Notes under the pieces: model-generated
Databases searched by the model: none
Told to the model about the DNA's origin: nothing
Seen by the model: the letters and a program-made list of their open reading frames with translations, nothing else
Position numbers and translations under genes: made by a program
Shown here: piece after piece, positions 11,508-23,671 of the stretch
How the letters are laid out: every line of letters starts with the position of its first letter
How positions within the stretch are numbered: the first letter of the stretch is position 1
NCBI GenBank assembly: GCA_002102555.1
Contig: MCFL01000001.1
Coordinates: forward strand, 310,001 to 374,000
Reading direction: 5' to 3'
Origin: Catenaria anguillulae PL171
Lineage: Eukaryota; Blastocladiomycota; Blastocladiomycetes; Blastocladiales; Catenariaceae
DNA: 64,000 nucleotides

Positions 11508-12246
11508 ATGGACAAGTTCAAGGAGGTCCGTGTGCCCACTCCTTTTTGCCAGCCCTCCACCAATCTGGTCGCGCACCCGCTGCCCTGTGCTCCATGCGAG
11601 CTATCTGGCACTTTGGCCTCATCGTACCATACCACGCTCGCCTCTTCGCTCAAGCTGAACTGACGTCCGGCACCCGCCGCCACGACCACGTGAACACTTC
11701 AACAGAAGCTCAACCTGCTCCGTGCCGAAGCCGATGCGGCCAACGCCCGCGCCGACCAAGCCGAGCTTCAGCTCAAGAAGGTACAAGAGCAGCTTGCGTC
11801 CAAGGACAACGAGGTCAATTCGCTCAATAACAAGGTGGCCCTTTTGCAACTTGATAACGAACGTGCGGAAAAAACGCATTGATCAAGTCAAGACTCAAAA
11901 TGCCGCCGAGTCCGACCTCAAGTCGCAAATCGACGCGCTCAACCGCAAGGTGTCCCTGTTGGAGAAGGATTTGGCCACGGCCGAGTCGGCGTTGAAGGTT
12001 GCCCAGGAAAAGTACGTCAATGGCGATGCGGCTCACGTGTGATGCAAGCTTGTTGACGCCCATGTTTACATCCGTGAAACCAGGGTCCGCACCCTCGAGC
12101 TGTCGTCGGAGCAATTCGAGCGCAAGGCCAACAACCTCGAGCGCGAAAAGGTCGACTTGGAGACCAAGCTCGATGACATTTCCGCAAAGTACGCCAAGAC
12201 CAAGCAAGAGCTCGAGGACACGCTCAAGCAACTCGAGGAGCTGTAA
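11508..12246 (+). CDS. TPM1: Tropomyosin, with an apparent 1-base insertion
   Basis: Three exons, 11508..11525, 11706..12011 and 12084..12246. The protein begins MDKFKEKLNLLRAEADAANA and is a continuous heptad-repeat coiled coil, closely like fission yeast Cdc8. As given, exon 2 stops early: after Arg-Ala-Glu-Lys the frame breaks at a run of six A (11869-11874) and reads Thr-His-stop. If one A is extra, the frame continues EKRIDQVKTQNAAE and the product is 161 residues, exactly the length of Cdc8. That fit strongly supports a real gene with a one-base error or lesion. Exon 3 encodes the C-terminal heptads, ending LKQLEEL. Tropomyosin stabilises formin-nucleated actin cables and the contractile ring. 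The exon 1 donor (GTCCGT) is weak, but the peptide fits. Confidence 0.92.
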
Positions 12247-13144
12247 ATTGCGCCGCCGGATTGCTGATCCATGCATTTTCGATTTTGGCCTTTTCACCCT
12301 TTTGCTTTGTCCCTCTGCCCTGTTCTGTCCGCCTTACCTATTGAGCATGTGAACCCTTTCATTGATTGCCTGCGTTCTGCTCCCTCAATTGCACGTGCCA
12401 CCGCCTCCTTTTCTTTTGATTTCACCCCCGTTCCTCGTCTCGTCTTGCTGTGTTTGTTGTGAGTGATGTGCCACGGTGGCTCACCCTCCTATCATGAAAT
12501 GGAAGTATGAAATATGGGATCTATTGGCTCTTGTGCTCGCCCAGGGTCCTTTCTTGGTTGATAGATGGGAAGTCTTGGCTTTTCTTGGCATGCTACTCAC
12601 GGATCGATCCCAAGCGCTGGTCGGTATACAAGGCAGCTTGATCATTTCAAGTTGGAAGCATCCTGTACATGCGAGTCAGGGAAGGAGCTCGCAAGCACAG
12701 CGGCAGGCGGCCGGGTCAGAAGGCAAGATCCTGGACACCAGCGAGTTTCCGTCCACGACGAGAGGCTCGCTCAGGTTTCGTTGTAGCTTACTTGCCTCAT
12801 TGGGACTCAACACACGGCTGCTGCAAGTTGTCGTCGATTGAGTGACTGGTCCGCAAATTCCCTGCTTGCTGACACTACGATTTTCTCGGATGTTTGTTTG
12901 TGCCATCGACTCGCTGGCCACGGACGGCGCCCAGCAAGGGTCGTCCGCTTTGAGAAGTTGAAATCGGCCGATTCCTTTGTTTTCCGTCTTCATTTTCGTG
13001 ATGATTCTTTCTCGCCGTCCTGGCTCATTTATCCAACCGCTTGCCTGAAGTTGAATTGAGGGTCATTTCAGAAACAAGAATTTCTTGGCATTGGTAATCA
13101 CCCAACACACCACATGAGCCAGTTGCGTTGCCATATCAAGATTG
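12247..13144. other. Convergent intergenic region
   Basis: About 900 bases lie between two convergent genes, tropomyosin and the unknown gene at 13145. The first part is C/T-rich and looks like tropomyosin 3' UTR. I find no convincing reading frame or repeat. Confidence 0.5.
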
Positions 13145-15219
13145 TCACCATCCCAACCCCTTGTGTTGCCCAAACCTCCAAACGGCCATCGTCACATCCG
13201 CCGGCATGGCCGATGCATCTAAAACCAACGCATTCCCCACTGGATCGTAATGCAGCACTTGACGATCAAGCTCGCTTGAGTCGCGCTTGGCCAAACCACG
13301 TTCGTACAAGTGTTTTGTCAGCTCCAGCGCCTTGGCCTGTGACAAGGTGCCCAGTTTTGCGTGAAGGACGCGGCGAATGTCTGCAACTTGAGCGCTACTG
13401 CCCAACAGACGCACTTGTTGGCTGGCTGAGCTGTTGGACAATGAAGCGGGCGACGAAACCGTGCGAATAAGAATGGGCCGAGATCCGTCATGCGACTCGA
13501 TGGCGCGCGTGGTTTTGGTCACGGTGGTGACAGGGCTATGTGAGGAATCCGGCATAGAATTGGCCTGCTGGCTGGACGAGGACGTGGATGTCTGGGAAAT
13601 GGCAGACGCAACGGGTTCGAGAGGGGCGGCTTGTTTGTCAGGTGACGCGATTCCAAGAATGTGACTCAGAGTACGCCGGGCAAGGCCAACTCCGTCATGG
13701 GAATGCGGACCCGTTGGTACTGGCGGCCGCTGAGACACTTGGAACTGCATTGCGGTTGCATACGTCGCGACGCGTGATGCTTGATGGCCAGGTTTCACGA
13801 CGGATCCAACGCTTGAGCGCTTGGACTTGGAGACGGGCAGCGAGCGAGACATCACAGAGCTGACAACATCAGACTGGCTACCTTGCACCCGAGCGCGAGT
13901 CGCATTGCGAGGAGGAGAAAGCGGGTTTGGACGCTTAGAGGAAGCCAACATCGCCATAGTACCAGTCTGCGTATTGCGACGAAACAGCGGCTTTCGAACA
14001 TGGGCGTCGGCTGCAGAACCGGAGGACGCACTGGCTGTGTCAGTGTTGTTGCCTGGCCGCGGCTTCACCGACTGGGAACCCCTCCCATCGCGTTTGTTTG
14101 CACTATTCGAAGCGCTTGAACCAGTCATTGCGGCGGCTTTCTGGACCATTTTCTTCCTTACAAGCTCCTTTGGCGATGGTTCCGGAGCCTTGGCTTTTGG
14201 TTTCCTGCGATTCTGCGCGGGCTTTGGAGATGAGGCAGCTCGCTTGGGTTTAGCGGGCGATGAGACTTGCAGAGGATTTGGCTGGCGGTGACGCGACTTG
14301 GTCGAGCGAGGAGTGAACTCGTCCTCATCGGTTTCACCCCCAGAGTGACGAACTTCATTGGACAATGGAGACCGAGCACCTGATTTCGATTTCGACAGTG
14401 ACGTGTCCGTTTGGTTCGGGGACGAACGGGCCCCTTGCCGTCGGCGAGAAGCGGACGCACCCGATGAAGGCGGGTATGGAATTGGGTGGAGAGTAAAGGC
14501 GGCACCTGGAGTGGAACCCAATACAAGCAAGGGACCGGAATCTTCTGCAGCCTGGTTGGCACCGTTGAGCTCAGACGAGGATGACGAGTCAGGCGGGACA
14601 ACAGCATTCGGGTCTGTCTCGTGCTCGGGACTCTGCAAGGTAAACGAGTCTGTGTGCGGATGCCTCGCGGCCCGGGCTTGACGGTCCAGCTCGATATGAT
14701 CGGGCATAAAATACCTTGCTTTTGCCTCCTCCGTCAACCCGTAAAAGACGAGCTCTTTCGTCGACCTTGCATGAATCATTGCTTTTAACGGGATGGTTGC
14801 ACGGACTTGGATTGGAGGGTGAAAGTTGTCCTTGAGATGCACCAGGAAGAAAATGGTTTGCCTCACCCTTGTCCCATTGTCAAACGTGTATGGATACTCC
14901 AAAACTGAATGACCAAAGTGGTGCGACAGTTCAGTTTCGCGCGAGTGATTTGATCACAGATGTCTCGTTGACCCGTACCTTTCGAGGCACTGTGCGGCGA
15001 TTGCAACTGTTGTGGATGAGAGCATGTGGCGACAATACTCTTGATGAACTTTTCGAACGAGTAGGGCACAACGTTGACCACAAAATCGTGGTACACGCCC
15101 TGGGAATCGGAGGTTTGGGGATCTGTCGCCGCTGGAGGCGGCACCAACGGCTGTGGCGAATCAATGGTGATTATCATCTCAAACGGAAGTCGAAATGTTT
15201 TGACGTTGGCGGCCGACAT
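13145..15219 (-). CDS. Unknown protein with conserved-looking N-terminal domain and long disordered region
   Basis: Two exons on the minus strand, 14979..15219 and 13145..14904, give 666 residues (donor GTACGG, acceptor TTCAG, phase 1). I chose the ATG at 15219 because the open frame upstream is unlike protein. Residues 1-150 look folded, alternating hydrophobic strands as in VYHDFVVNVVPYSFEKFIK and, across the junction, FFLVHLKDNFHPPIQVRATI. Residues about 170-590 are Ser/Pro/Lys/Arg-rich and disordered, with several basic patches that could serve as nuclear signals. The last 80 residues look helical (VLHAKLGTLSQAKALELTK) and end VWRFGQHKGLGW. I do not recognise the family. The two ordered ends around a basic linker would suit a nuclear adaptor, which is a guess. 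Confidence 0.75.
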
Positions 15220-16121
15220 GACAGCGGTAGCGGCGCGGGCGTCAGAAAAGGAAATGGAGTTGAAAAGCTTTACACGGGTTTTACACGGGTATATTGATGC
15301 CGTTGGCAAGTGGTGTACAGGCGCCCGCCAGAGTCGACAACGTCGAATGGTCACGGTCGCGTGGGCTGTTTTCGGTGGGAAACAGTCAATGACTTGAGTC
15401 AACGAGAATGGCACAATCCAGTTAGTTTCAGACGAGCATGACATAGATTTTTTCGCATTGCCGAAAGTGGTTGCTTTTGTACATTCAAAGTGGCGAGCAG
15501 CCATGCGTACGGGACTATCTCGCTTCCATGGCTCACCATCAGCGCCAATCTGCAATCGGCCAATGGCTCGCTGACAGCCGTCCGATGCACCAACCATGCA
15601 AGATATTTACTTTTCAGGAATCAAATAGACGCATGCATTGCTAATCGATGGCATGTTTATTCAAAGTAAAATGAAAGCGAAAGCAAATGGGACCCGGGCA
15701 GAGACAACACAAACACGTCTCAAACCGCAGGAGACGACAAATCCATGCCCAAACATAGGAAACGTCAAGCAAGAGATAAACAGGGGACAGAACTTGCACA
15801 ATACGAGGCAGGAAACAACAGCCAAGAACACATATAAAGCGAAAAAGGACACGCAGCGCCACACCAAGCACACGGTGAACGGAAACAAGTCGTACATCAA
15901 CAGAGTCGTCGAGAAGCGACGGCAACGGGGGAAAAGAAAGAAAGGAATGAAAAGTTGAGTCAGAGAGGGTACTGGGCGTGACGTGACGGGGTCGCATTGG
16001 AACAGAGGGAAATATGACGAGACGGAGTGGGTGAGACAACTGGGTAATGAAAGTACAGCGAAGAGAGAGGGAGGGAGAGAAAAGAGTCAGGCGAGGCGAT
16101 GATGGAAAGATTAAAACGGGT
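15220..16121. other. Intergenic region
   Basis: This holds the promoter of the unknown gene at 13145..15219 and the 3' UTR of trehalase. The segment 15650-16100 is A/G-rich on the + strand, so C/T-rich in trehalase sense. Open frames here are compositional. Nothing else is seen. Confidence 0.5.
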
Positions 16122-18937
16122 TCAACGCGATTCGGAGCGGGACTCGGGTGGGAAGACCTTGTCCGGCGGCGACAAGACACCAAGCTTGCGGCGCATGCCC
16201 ATGTCCAGGTAAGTGAGACCAACTTGATACTACATTTTCACGAAAAGAGGCAGCAAAACAACAGTGAGCCAGTGGGTTGGAACGTGCGGAACTGTGAAAA
16301 GGAAACGTACAGATGCGTTCATCCAACCAAATCCTTCCCTCGGTACATACTTGAAATCGGTGCCAACGTTCCCATACTCGACCGTCAAGATGTGGTTGAG
16401 CGTGACCACGTCAAACTTTTCGGGCACGGTGCCGTTGAAATCCACAAATGCCTTGGTGATGGTGTACAGCCACCGGTACGCCAACCGCTGCGCCGTGCGC
16501 GTGTACCCGTACTTTGCCAACCCTTGCCAGGCCATGATTTGATGCGGCGCCCACCCAAAGGGGTAGTCCCATTGGCGGTTGGGTCGATCCAACGAGATCA
16601 CGCCGCGTGACTCTTCCGTTCCAGAAACCAACCCACCCAGCTCTTCAAACAGCGGCAATCCGCGGGACACCATGTTCTCTGCTTGCTCAGCTGTAGCCAC
16701 GCCAGCCCAAAGCGCCCAGGTCGAGGTGACAGACTGATAGTCGATGCGCTCGTTTTGCTTCTTGTCGAAATCGTAAAACAAGCCCGAGGCGTCGTCCCAC
16801 ATGAGGTCCGTCATGGTGGCCGCGCGGCGCGCAGCACGACGGCGCCAAAGGTCGGCCGATTCCCATACACACGCATCTGTGGGACGAAGTGGCGCGGGCA
16901 TGGATGTGTGCTTGACGTCACATGTCCACAAATCGGCGTATTCCGGACCGAGCGCCGACTCGAGGTTGGGCTCCACTCGCGACTGCCCGAGATTGAGTGA
17001 CGAATGCGCCAGTTTCTTGTCCACCAAATCATGCGCGGGAACGCCGCTGCCTTGCCGCCAAGCATAGGGCACGGGGATGCATTTGGCGCCGCCATGCGCT
17101 TGATCGCCCGTCACGACACCCAACAGGTCAATCAACTCGGCAATGTCCGACTCGTACTTGTACAGAAGCGAATTCAAGTCCACCGTCAACAAATTGGCAC
17201 ACTTCTTTTCAAAGCGATATGTTGTGTCGTGCCCCGACTCCCGCACAGCCCGATCGTGAACAAAGTAGGTGTCCAACTCGGGCTCCTGGATGGCTTGAAC
17301 GTCATACAGCTCGGAAAACTGCTCCACCGACATGCCGCGCTTCTTGGCGAACGGCTCCAAAATGTGCGTGAAATGCGACGCCTCGGTTTCGGGTGGCATG
17401 CCAATACCAGTCGTGTGATACGCAGACAAGCCCGTGTCCTTGTGCCACCTGGGCGCCGCTGTCCACACCGTGTAGTACTCGCGCATGGCAAACATGAGCA
17501 CGCGGCGAAGCCAGGAAACAGGGCTTGTTTGGTCGAGCTCGTGACCAGAGGTTGCGTGCGGCTCGTCCGAGGCAATGCCCGAGGGCAACGGGCCGCAGCC
17601 GGCGGGCCAGTGCTGCGTGACGCATCGGGCCATGTCGGTCAAGAACGGCGGCTGTGACCGGGTCAAGTAGTAGGACCGGTTGGCGTTGAGAATCTTGCCG
17701 TAGTGGTGGATTTGGTAGCAGAAATTGTCCACCATGTGCTTACCCATGTCCCACTTGCCGTCCACGACCAGTCCCAGCGTCTCGAAATACGAATCCCAGC
17801 CGTACATCTCGTTGAAGCGGCCGCCGGGGACAATGAACGGAATGCCCTTCCATGACATGCTGCCCGACACTGGGTCGTGGACGTTGTGCAGAGCGAGCGA
17901 CAGAATGCCTGGGTGGTGGTCCAAGGTTTTGACAAACTCGGGCGAAATGTTGGGTGGGAGCACGTGAACTTGAAGGCCCCAGTCGGTGGTGGCCATGAGT
18001 TGGCGGTAGTACGCTTGGCCAATGTGGTCTTCGTACGGGACGTAGATTTTGAACGATTGATCCGACGAGCGATTTTTTGGGTCTTGGCAAATGACGGCCA
18101 TGCCCTTGCGGTCAATGGCGCGCGTGAGCCCCGCCTAAATCATGGGCAGAGTCGCCATGTGAGTGAGACAATACCACCAAGAGCGACAAGCGCAATGACA
18201 TGACATACCCAGAAATGCGTCGCAATCATCCGACTCAACCGCGTCACGGGATTCTCATTCAACGTGCTCTCAGACACCACAATAAACTGCCTGCCGACAT
18301 CCTTTGCCAGCGCCAATTCTTGCAACAAGTTGGACAAGACGTAGGTTCCACGGACGTCATACTTGCGAAACCCCAGCGACGCGGCTGACCCGAGAGCCAT
18401 GGCCTTTGGGCCCATATCCTTGACTGTGATTTGGAAATCACCATCCGTGTCCTCTTGTGTCAAGATGACCTGCTCCGTTTCCAGAACATCAATCAAGAAC
18501 ATGCGATCGTTGACTTTGGCGTCGTGCGATCCGCGGCGGTAGCGCGTCGGGCGCGGGTCGTCATCAACTTGGGCATCGACGGCAGCACGTGGGTGAATGG
18601 GTTCCGCAGCGGCTCCCTTACTTGGGGAAGAGGACGACGACGAGTCGTCTTTGGATTGCGATCCAATGGCCGAGTCGGGTGATGATTGGTCGATGGCGAC
18701 GCTTTCGGATTTGTCGGATACAGAGCGCCCAGAGGGCAGGATGACGGGGATGCCCGTGCCATTGCTGGTGCTATTGGACGATCCGATGAATGCTCCACGC
18801 TACACAATGAATGAATGAAGCGAAATGAGTCTCTGGTCAAATGCAATCAGAGCTCTGGATGTAGTTAGGAAGTGGGAGCGAACCGTGGTCATGGACCGGG
18901 CACGCCGCAAAGTGGCGTCTGCTTGCAGCGTTGACAT
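16122..18937 (-). CDS. NTH1: Neutral trehalase (GH37), cAMP/PKA- and Ca-regulated type
   Basis: Four exons on the minus strand, 18884..18937, 18209..18799, 16311..18134 and 16122..16229, give 858 residues with all junctions in phase 0. The enzyme splits cytosolic trehalose to two glucoses. Both family signatures are present: [14 protein letters not shown] and [12 protein letters not shown]. The regulatory N-terminus has a PKA consensus RRGS followed by HDAKVND, an RRARS site in exon 1, and the fungal Ca-binding segment [17 protein letters not shown]. The last exon supplies the usual C-terminus after GFGWMNAS ([11 protein letters not shown]). The tiny first exon is supported only by frame and by its plausible basic peptide. 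RRGS plus the DTDGD loop implies activation by PKA, 14-3-3 and calcium, as in yeast Nth1. Confidence 0.96.
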
Positions 18938-20458
18938 GTTTGCGAGACGAATGCGGTTGCAATATGGTGTGGGAACAACGCGACTCGATGAATTGAGGGC
19001 CTCGAATTTGCGGTCGACAGAATGCGTGGTTGACGTGGGGCAACCGACAAGCGACAAAGGGGTTGGGACGTGAGGTCAACTCGTCGAGAGGTGTCGATGA
19101 CAAAGCTCCAGTGGAGAGTAGGAGGGGCGAAACAGTCGATTGCAAAGAGTCGTAGAGGCTGGTCGATTCGTTGCTCTTGCTGCTGGCGATTCCAAGTTTT
19201 GGTTGAATATTCACTGCCAAGGATAGTACACAGGGTCAGGGCCGATTGAGGATCGGCGGAGCGAGAAACGTGTGAGAGACAAACATGCATGCAGCCACGA
19301 ATGACTGGGAACGGAGTGGCGGGAAACCTCAAGCTTTATATCTACCGTATGAGCGGTTTCAATCCCAGCCATCGTAATGTAATCCGGCGCACATAAGGGT
19401 CGATGCCTTGTTGGTTAGATAATGCAACGCGCGTTATCTTAGCCAAACCCCGCCCCGCGATTTGTCGACGGCACCAAGCGCCAGAAACGCACGGAGTTGA
19501 CGGTTATCCCAAGTACTGGTGTGAGCGTGGTTGGTTGCAATAGGCCGCGGAAGGGTCAGCCGATTTTCTCCCCAACATTGTAATGATGAATCATGCCGAC
19601 TTCCAAACCGCCAGTCAATGCAGGAATGAGGCGTTGTCGTTGCAGGTTGACCTGGTGCTTTCCTGGACGGTGACTTGGTTGCACAAAATAATTCACAAGG
19701 AGCCACATGTACAAGGCTCGTTTTATTTCATATGGCGGTATTCTTGTATGCAGCCTGGCACCGCCGTTGGCGTTTGGCGCGTCACCCAAGAATAGCGATT
19801 CGGTCGATTCGGAACCAGACGCGTCTCACTGACTGGAGCTTGCCAACGCAAGTCCGACCCGGACTCACTCGTCCTGCAATGCGACGTTGAAATACAGTCC
19901 GTTTGTCGAGAAAAAAAGTGCGGCCATTACGCCCGAGAACGCCACTTGACCACTCGCATGAGGCTCATCCAGCTTGACTGGAAGGGAGAACAGTTGCGCT
20001 GGAAGCCTGTACCTTGTCGGGATTAGGTTGGACGTCGTGGAGCGAGCTCATGTTCCGGGTAATTCATACATGTGCTCTCGCTGCCATGTTGTATGGTAAC
20101 TCAGACCATGCTCAGACACTCAGTAAACGAGGTGAGATGGCGCTTGGGACTCGCAATTGTGCCCGGGTTCGCCCAAGTGGCGTTCGGGCAGACGGAGACC
20201 GTTCTCTGGATGATTGAAACAGGCCGTTGACAAAAAAAAATGTGATGAAGAAGTTCCCGAGCTGATCTGGTTGCCAAACGCGAACAAGTGGAGTGTTCGT
20301 GGCGAGTCGGTGCCGATCCATCGCGAAAAAGTGCAGACCCCCGATGGGCCTTGCAAGACTTCCATCCACAGAAACTAGTCGACAAGCTTGCTCAGGCGGG
20401 ATAAGTGGCCCTTCTCCACCACCACGGACGTTCAATTAACCCCCAAAACGCCCCCGCA
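18938..20458. other. Divergent intergenic region
   Basis: About 1.5 kb lies between the divergent starts of trehalase and RPL26. The 60 bases before RPL26 are C-rich. Reading frames on both strands lack recognisable motifs. I see no tRNA or mobile element. Confidence 0.5.
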
Positions 20459-21473
20459 ATGAAGTTCTCCAAGGGTGTGTAATGAAGAAAAACCATCATG
20501 CATTGATTCAATCGTCGCTTCGCTTCGAATGCCCCGCCAGCTCGAACATCCCCAATGTATTGCTCGACATGTGCAAGCAGCGTGCAACCAGCTTGCCCTG
20601 GTCCTTGTTCCGGCAGATTTCATCGCAGCAACTCGTCGACGTCTTGTAACACTGCCTTGACCGCATTTACGCTTTGCTGCACCCGCATCCAGCCAACCGT
20701 TACCGGCGCTGCCTGCTCGCCTCTGCGCACATTGCTCTCGGGGTTGTTGCATCGTACCGAGTTTGTTGATGAGATTTGTCGGGTTTTTGGCAATGTCGCA
20801 GTTGCATGGCGGCTACAAGGTGGTGGTCCCTCTGTCCTCGTTGAGGTTGTCAGAGCATCTACCCGTGTAGCTGCGGGTTGCTGCGACCGAGCCTGCTTGC
20901 CTGTCGGTGAAACTCTTGGGCCTGTTTTGCGGCGGGATCTCCCACATCCTACCACATTCCTTGCACCATGTTTCCCGCTTGAATGATCTACTTCGGATAG
21001 ACGACTGAGTGTCGCCTGTGCTTTCACAGACGTGTCCTCGTCGCGCCGCAAGTCCCGCAAGGCCCACTTCACGGCCCCCTCGCACGTGCGCCGTGTCATC
21101 ATGTCGGCTCCCCTCGCCAAGGAGCTCCGTGAGAAGCACAACGTATGTTCTTTTTTGTTGCGTCACTCGCACCAGTCTCTTAGGCTCACTTTTTTTCCGC
21201 TTGTAACAGGTCCGCTCCATGCCCATCCGCAAGGACGACGAGGTGCTTGTTGTCCGCGGCAACTTCAAGTCGCAGACCGGCAAGGTTGTTCAAGTGTACC
21301 GCAAGAAGTATGTGATCCACATTGAGCGCATCACCCGCGACAAGGTCAACGGCACCTCGGTCCCCGTTGGTATCCACCCCTCCAACGTGGTCATCACCAA
21401 GCTCCACCTCGACAAGGACCGCAAGGCCCTCCTCGAGCGCAAGGCTGCTGGCAAGGCTGTCCAGGCCGAGTAA
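20459..21473 (+). CDS. RPL26: 60S ribosomal protein L26 (uL24)
   Basis: Three exons, 20459..20474, 21030..21142 and 21210..21473, give 130 residues. The first exon is 16 bases (Met-Lys-Phe-Ser-Lys plus one base), followed by a 555-base intron, much longer than the others in the window. Splicing gives [20 protein letters not shown], then [17 protein letters not shown], a KOW motif, and [14 protein letters not shown], all typical of uL24. The protein binds 25S rRNA near the exit tunnel and acts early in subunit assembly. The tail ends AAGKAVQAE, shorter than in animals. A long first intron right after the start codon is common in ribosomal protein genes and may aid regulation. Confidence 0.96.
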
Positions 21474-21796
21474 GAACGCTTCTTTACTCTTGTGCTAAAG
21501 TGGACCCACGGGATTCATGCGTGTGAGTTGTTGCTTCCATGAAATACAATTTGCGTGTTTGCCTCGTGTACATGACCTTTTGGATTGTCTCAAGAGAGCG
21601 CCACTGGGTGTCGCTTACCTACACAGATAGTCGGAACTTTTGGTAATGCACTCAGTACTCTAATTCTTGACTATTGACGCATTTGTGCGTTGGGGCACGT
21701 CGAGAGACAAATTCCGGGATACTGGCTCCCCATGCAGTCACACTATTTTACACAATCAGCGAATGAATTGAATGTTTATAATAAATACTTGCCACA
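21474..21796. other. Short intergenic region
   Basis: RPL26 3' UTR and TRM9 promoter. AT-rich around 21700-21790. Nothing else is seen. Confidence 0.5.
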
Positions 21797-22740
21797 ATGA
21801 CTTCGCTCCCGCCGCAACTTGCTGAACTGACAGCCGTCGACAACCATGCCAAACTGGAACAAGAATCCGTCCACCAAGTGTACGACGTGATTGCCGGGCA
21901 CTTTTCTGCCACCCGCTACAAGGTCTGCTTTCAATGGCCAAACGCCCTCCATCAAGCACACAAGTCCATGTCACTGACGAAAAAGCATCCAAATTACAAT
22001 GCACCTAACAGCCTTGGCCCGTGGTCGAAGCGTACCTGGCCGACCAACCGAGCGGCAGCCTGGGCATCGACATTGGCTGCGGCAACGGCAAGTACCTTGG
22101 CGTGAACCGGGCCGTGGTAACGATTGGTGTCGACCGCAGTGAAAACCTCGTGTCCATCTGCCACGAGCGTGGATTCCAAGCACTTGTGTGCGACGGCCTG
22201 GCAGTGCCGTTTCCTGACAACAAGTTTGACTTTGCCATCTCGATTGCCGTCATTCATCACTTTTCGTCACCTGACCGGCGCATGCGTGCGATTCGCGAGG
22301 TGTTGCGGTTGATTCGACCACGCGGGTCGGCGCTCGTGTATGTGTGGGCCATGGAGCAGAAGGGCAAGCGCAAGTTTCCTGGCCAGGATGTCTATGTGCC
22401 GTGGCACATGCCCACTTGGCATGAGAAGCCTGGTGGTGCAAAGCAGGGTGGGAAGGATGATCAGGAGGCGCAGCGACAGAAGCAGGACCAGGAGCCAGGT
22501 CAGAATCAGGGACAAGCGACAAGGGCCGAGGAGGAGGAGGAGGACAAGGCGGACGAGGCGAGGGCAAAGGCGGAAAAGGTCGAGAGGGAGAATGGACGAG
22601 TGGACAAGGTTTACATGCGCTACTATCACTTATTTGTGCAGGGCGAGCTTGAGGAGCTGGTTGTTGCGGCTGGCGGCAAGGTTGTGCGCAGTGGGTATGA
22701 CCGGGACAATCATTACTGTGTGATTACCAAAGACGAGTGA
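21797..22740 (+). CDS. TRM9: tRNA wobble-uridine carboxymethyl methyltransferase, TRM9/ALKBH8 type
   Basis: Two exons, 21797..21922 and 22012..22740, give 284 residues. The first exon ends HFSATRYK and the second begins PWPVVEAYL, reproducing the family block HFS-TRYKPWP. The SAM motif is GIDIGCGNGKY (residues about 60-70), followed by GVDRSENLV and the ALVCDGLAVPFPDNKFDFA strand. SIAVIHHFSSPDRR and the C-terminal YYHLFVQGELEELV are also typical. The enzyme makes the methyl ester of 5-carboxymethyluridine at U34 of certain tRNAs, together with TRM112. A Gln/Glu/Lys-rich insertion of about 50 residues precedes the C-terminal block, a common variable place in this family. The gene is convergent with the next gene, with stops 118 bases apart. 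Confidence 0.95.
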
Positions 22741-22858
22741 ATACAATCTTGGTTCGACTGATCCAAGCGTATCAAAAGAAGAGAAGAAAGTATACAATGT
22801 AAAGGAAGCTATAAAAATGTAGACCAAAACGAAATGCCAAAAGATGCACGACGCAACA

Positions 22859-23671
22859 TCACTTCTTCAACACCTCGCTCCGCTTGACCTGTCCGCCCGT
22901 AACTCCCTCCACCACGGTGGCCACCACTGTCATCTTATCCTCCACCTTGTAGCTTGCATTCGCATTCAACACGCGCATGGCGCCCTGCAACACCCGCTTT
23001 TGGTCATGATCCAACTTTGCCTCGACTTCCTTGGGCAGCACGGCCACATGTGCCGAGTAATCCCCACCAACGTACTCGCGGATGATCTGTGCCTTTTCCT
23101 CCGTGAGCAGCTCGCCCTTGGGCAGCGGGCGCATGCCTGGCACCGTACGCGACCACGGGTTGCCATCGACAAAGTTGATGTCTGCGAGCGCGGGCGGCTG
23201 GAACGTTTCAAAGATGAAGGGTTCCGGGTAGCGTGAGCGAGCGGTTGCGGATTGCGCAACGGGACCGCGGCGGGCCGCTGGCGAGCGGTGCTTGGTGGGC
23301 GAGTCCTTGGCGTCCGAGGCGGGAGAGGAGCCATCGCTGGATTTGGAGGCTGGCGAAGAAGAAGATTCGGAGGACGAGGAGGACATGAGCGATGGGCGGC
23401 GACGGGCAAAGCCACGGCCGCCGCGGGCACTTGCTTGATCCGACGGGGGGGATGACGAGGAAGCAGATGCGTCCTTTTGCGGCTTGGACTTGGGCGACTT
23501 GCCAGAGAGAGCGTCCCAAAACGAGTTCTTGAGGCTGTTGAGAGAGGACGATGATTGCTGGGCCAAGGCCGAGGTGGCGATGGTGCGGCGGCTGGCAGCA
23601 GCAGCAGCAGCAGCAGCAGTGGCGGCAGCGGGGCGAACGGCCAGCATGGTGGCGGCGGCGGGCGAGTACAT
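22859..23671 (-). CDS. Unknown protein, probably mitochondrial
   Basis: A single-exon gene of 270 residues. The first 40 residues are rich in Ala, Arg, Ser and Thr without acids (AVRPAAATAAAA...SRRTIATSA), a good mitochondrial targeting sequence; a second ATG at codon 9 is possible. Residues 40-145 are Ser/Pro-rich and low complexity. The C-terminal 120 residues look conserved: EPFIFETFQPPALADINF, then LLTEEKAQIIREYVG, then a helical stretch ending QVKRSEVLKK. This could be a fungal mitochondrial ribosomal or assembly protein, but I cannot name it. It is divergent from the BMT6-like gene with 234 bases between starts. Confidence 0.7.
   Translation of the reverse strand: MYSPAAATMLAVRPAAATAAAAAAAASRRTIATSALAQQSSSSLNSLKNSFWDALSGKSPKSKPQKDASASSSSPPSDQASARGGRGFARRRPSLMSSSSSESSSSPASKSSDGSSPASDAKDSPTKHRSPAARRGPVAQSATARSRYPEPFIFETFQPPALADINFVDGNPWSRTVPGMRPLPKGELLTEEKAQIIREYVGGDYSAHVAVLPKEVEAKLDHDQKRVLQGAMRVLNANASYKVEDKMTVVATVVEGVTGGQVKRSEVLKK

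Noticed and set aside
11860-11880. Programmed ribosomal frameshift in tropomyosin
   Set aside because: The needed shift is +1, and the zero-frame codons do not form the standard X XXY YYZ heptamer; no known tropomyosin uses frameshifting.
14900-15597. Longer start for the unknown gene at 13145..15219, up to 15597
   Set aside because: The upstream 126 codons are unlike protein and precede a good ATG context at 15219.
20475-21029. Box C/D snoRNA in the RPL26 intron (TGATGA near 20770)
   Set aside because: No matching CTGA box at a suitable distance and no terminal stem seen.
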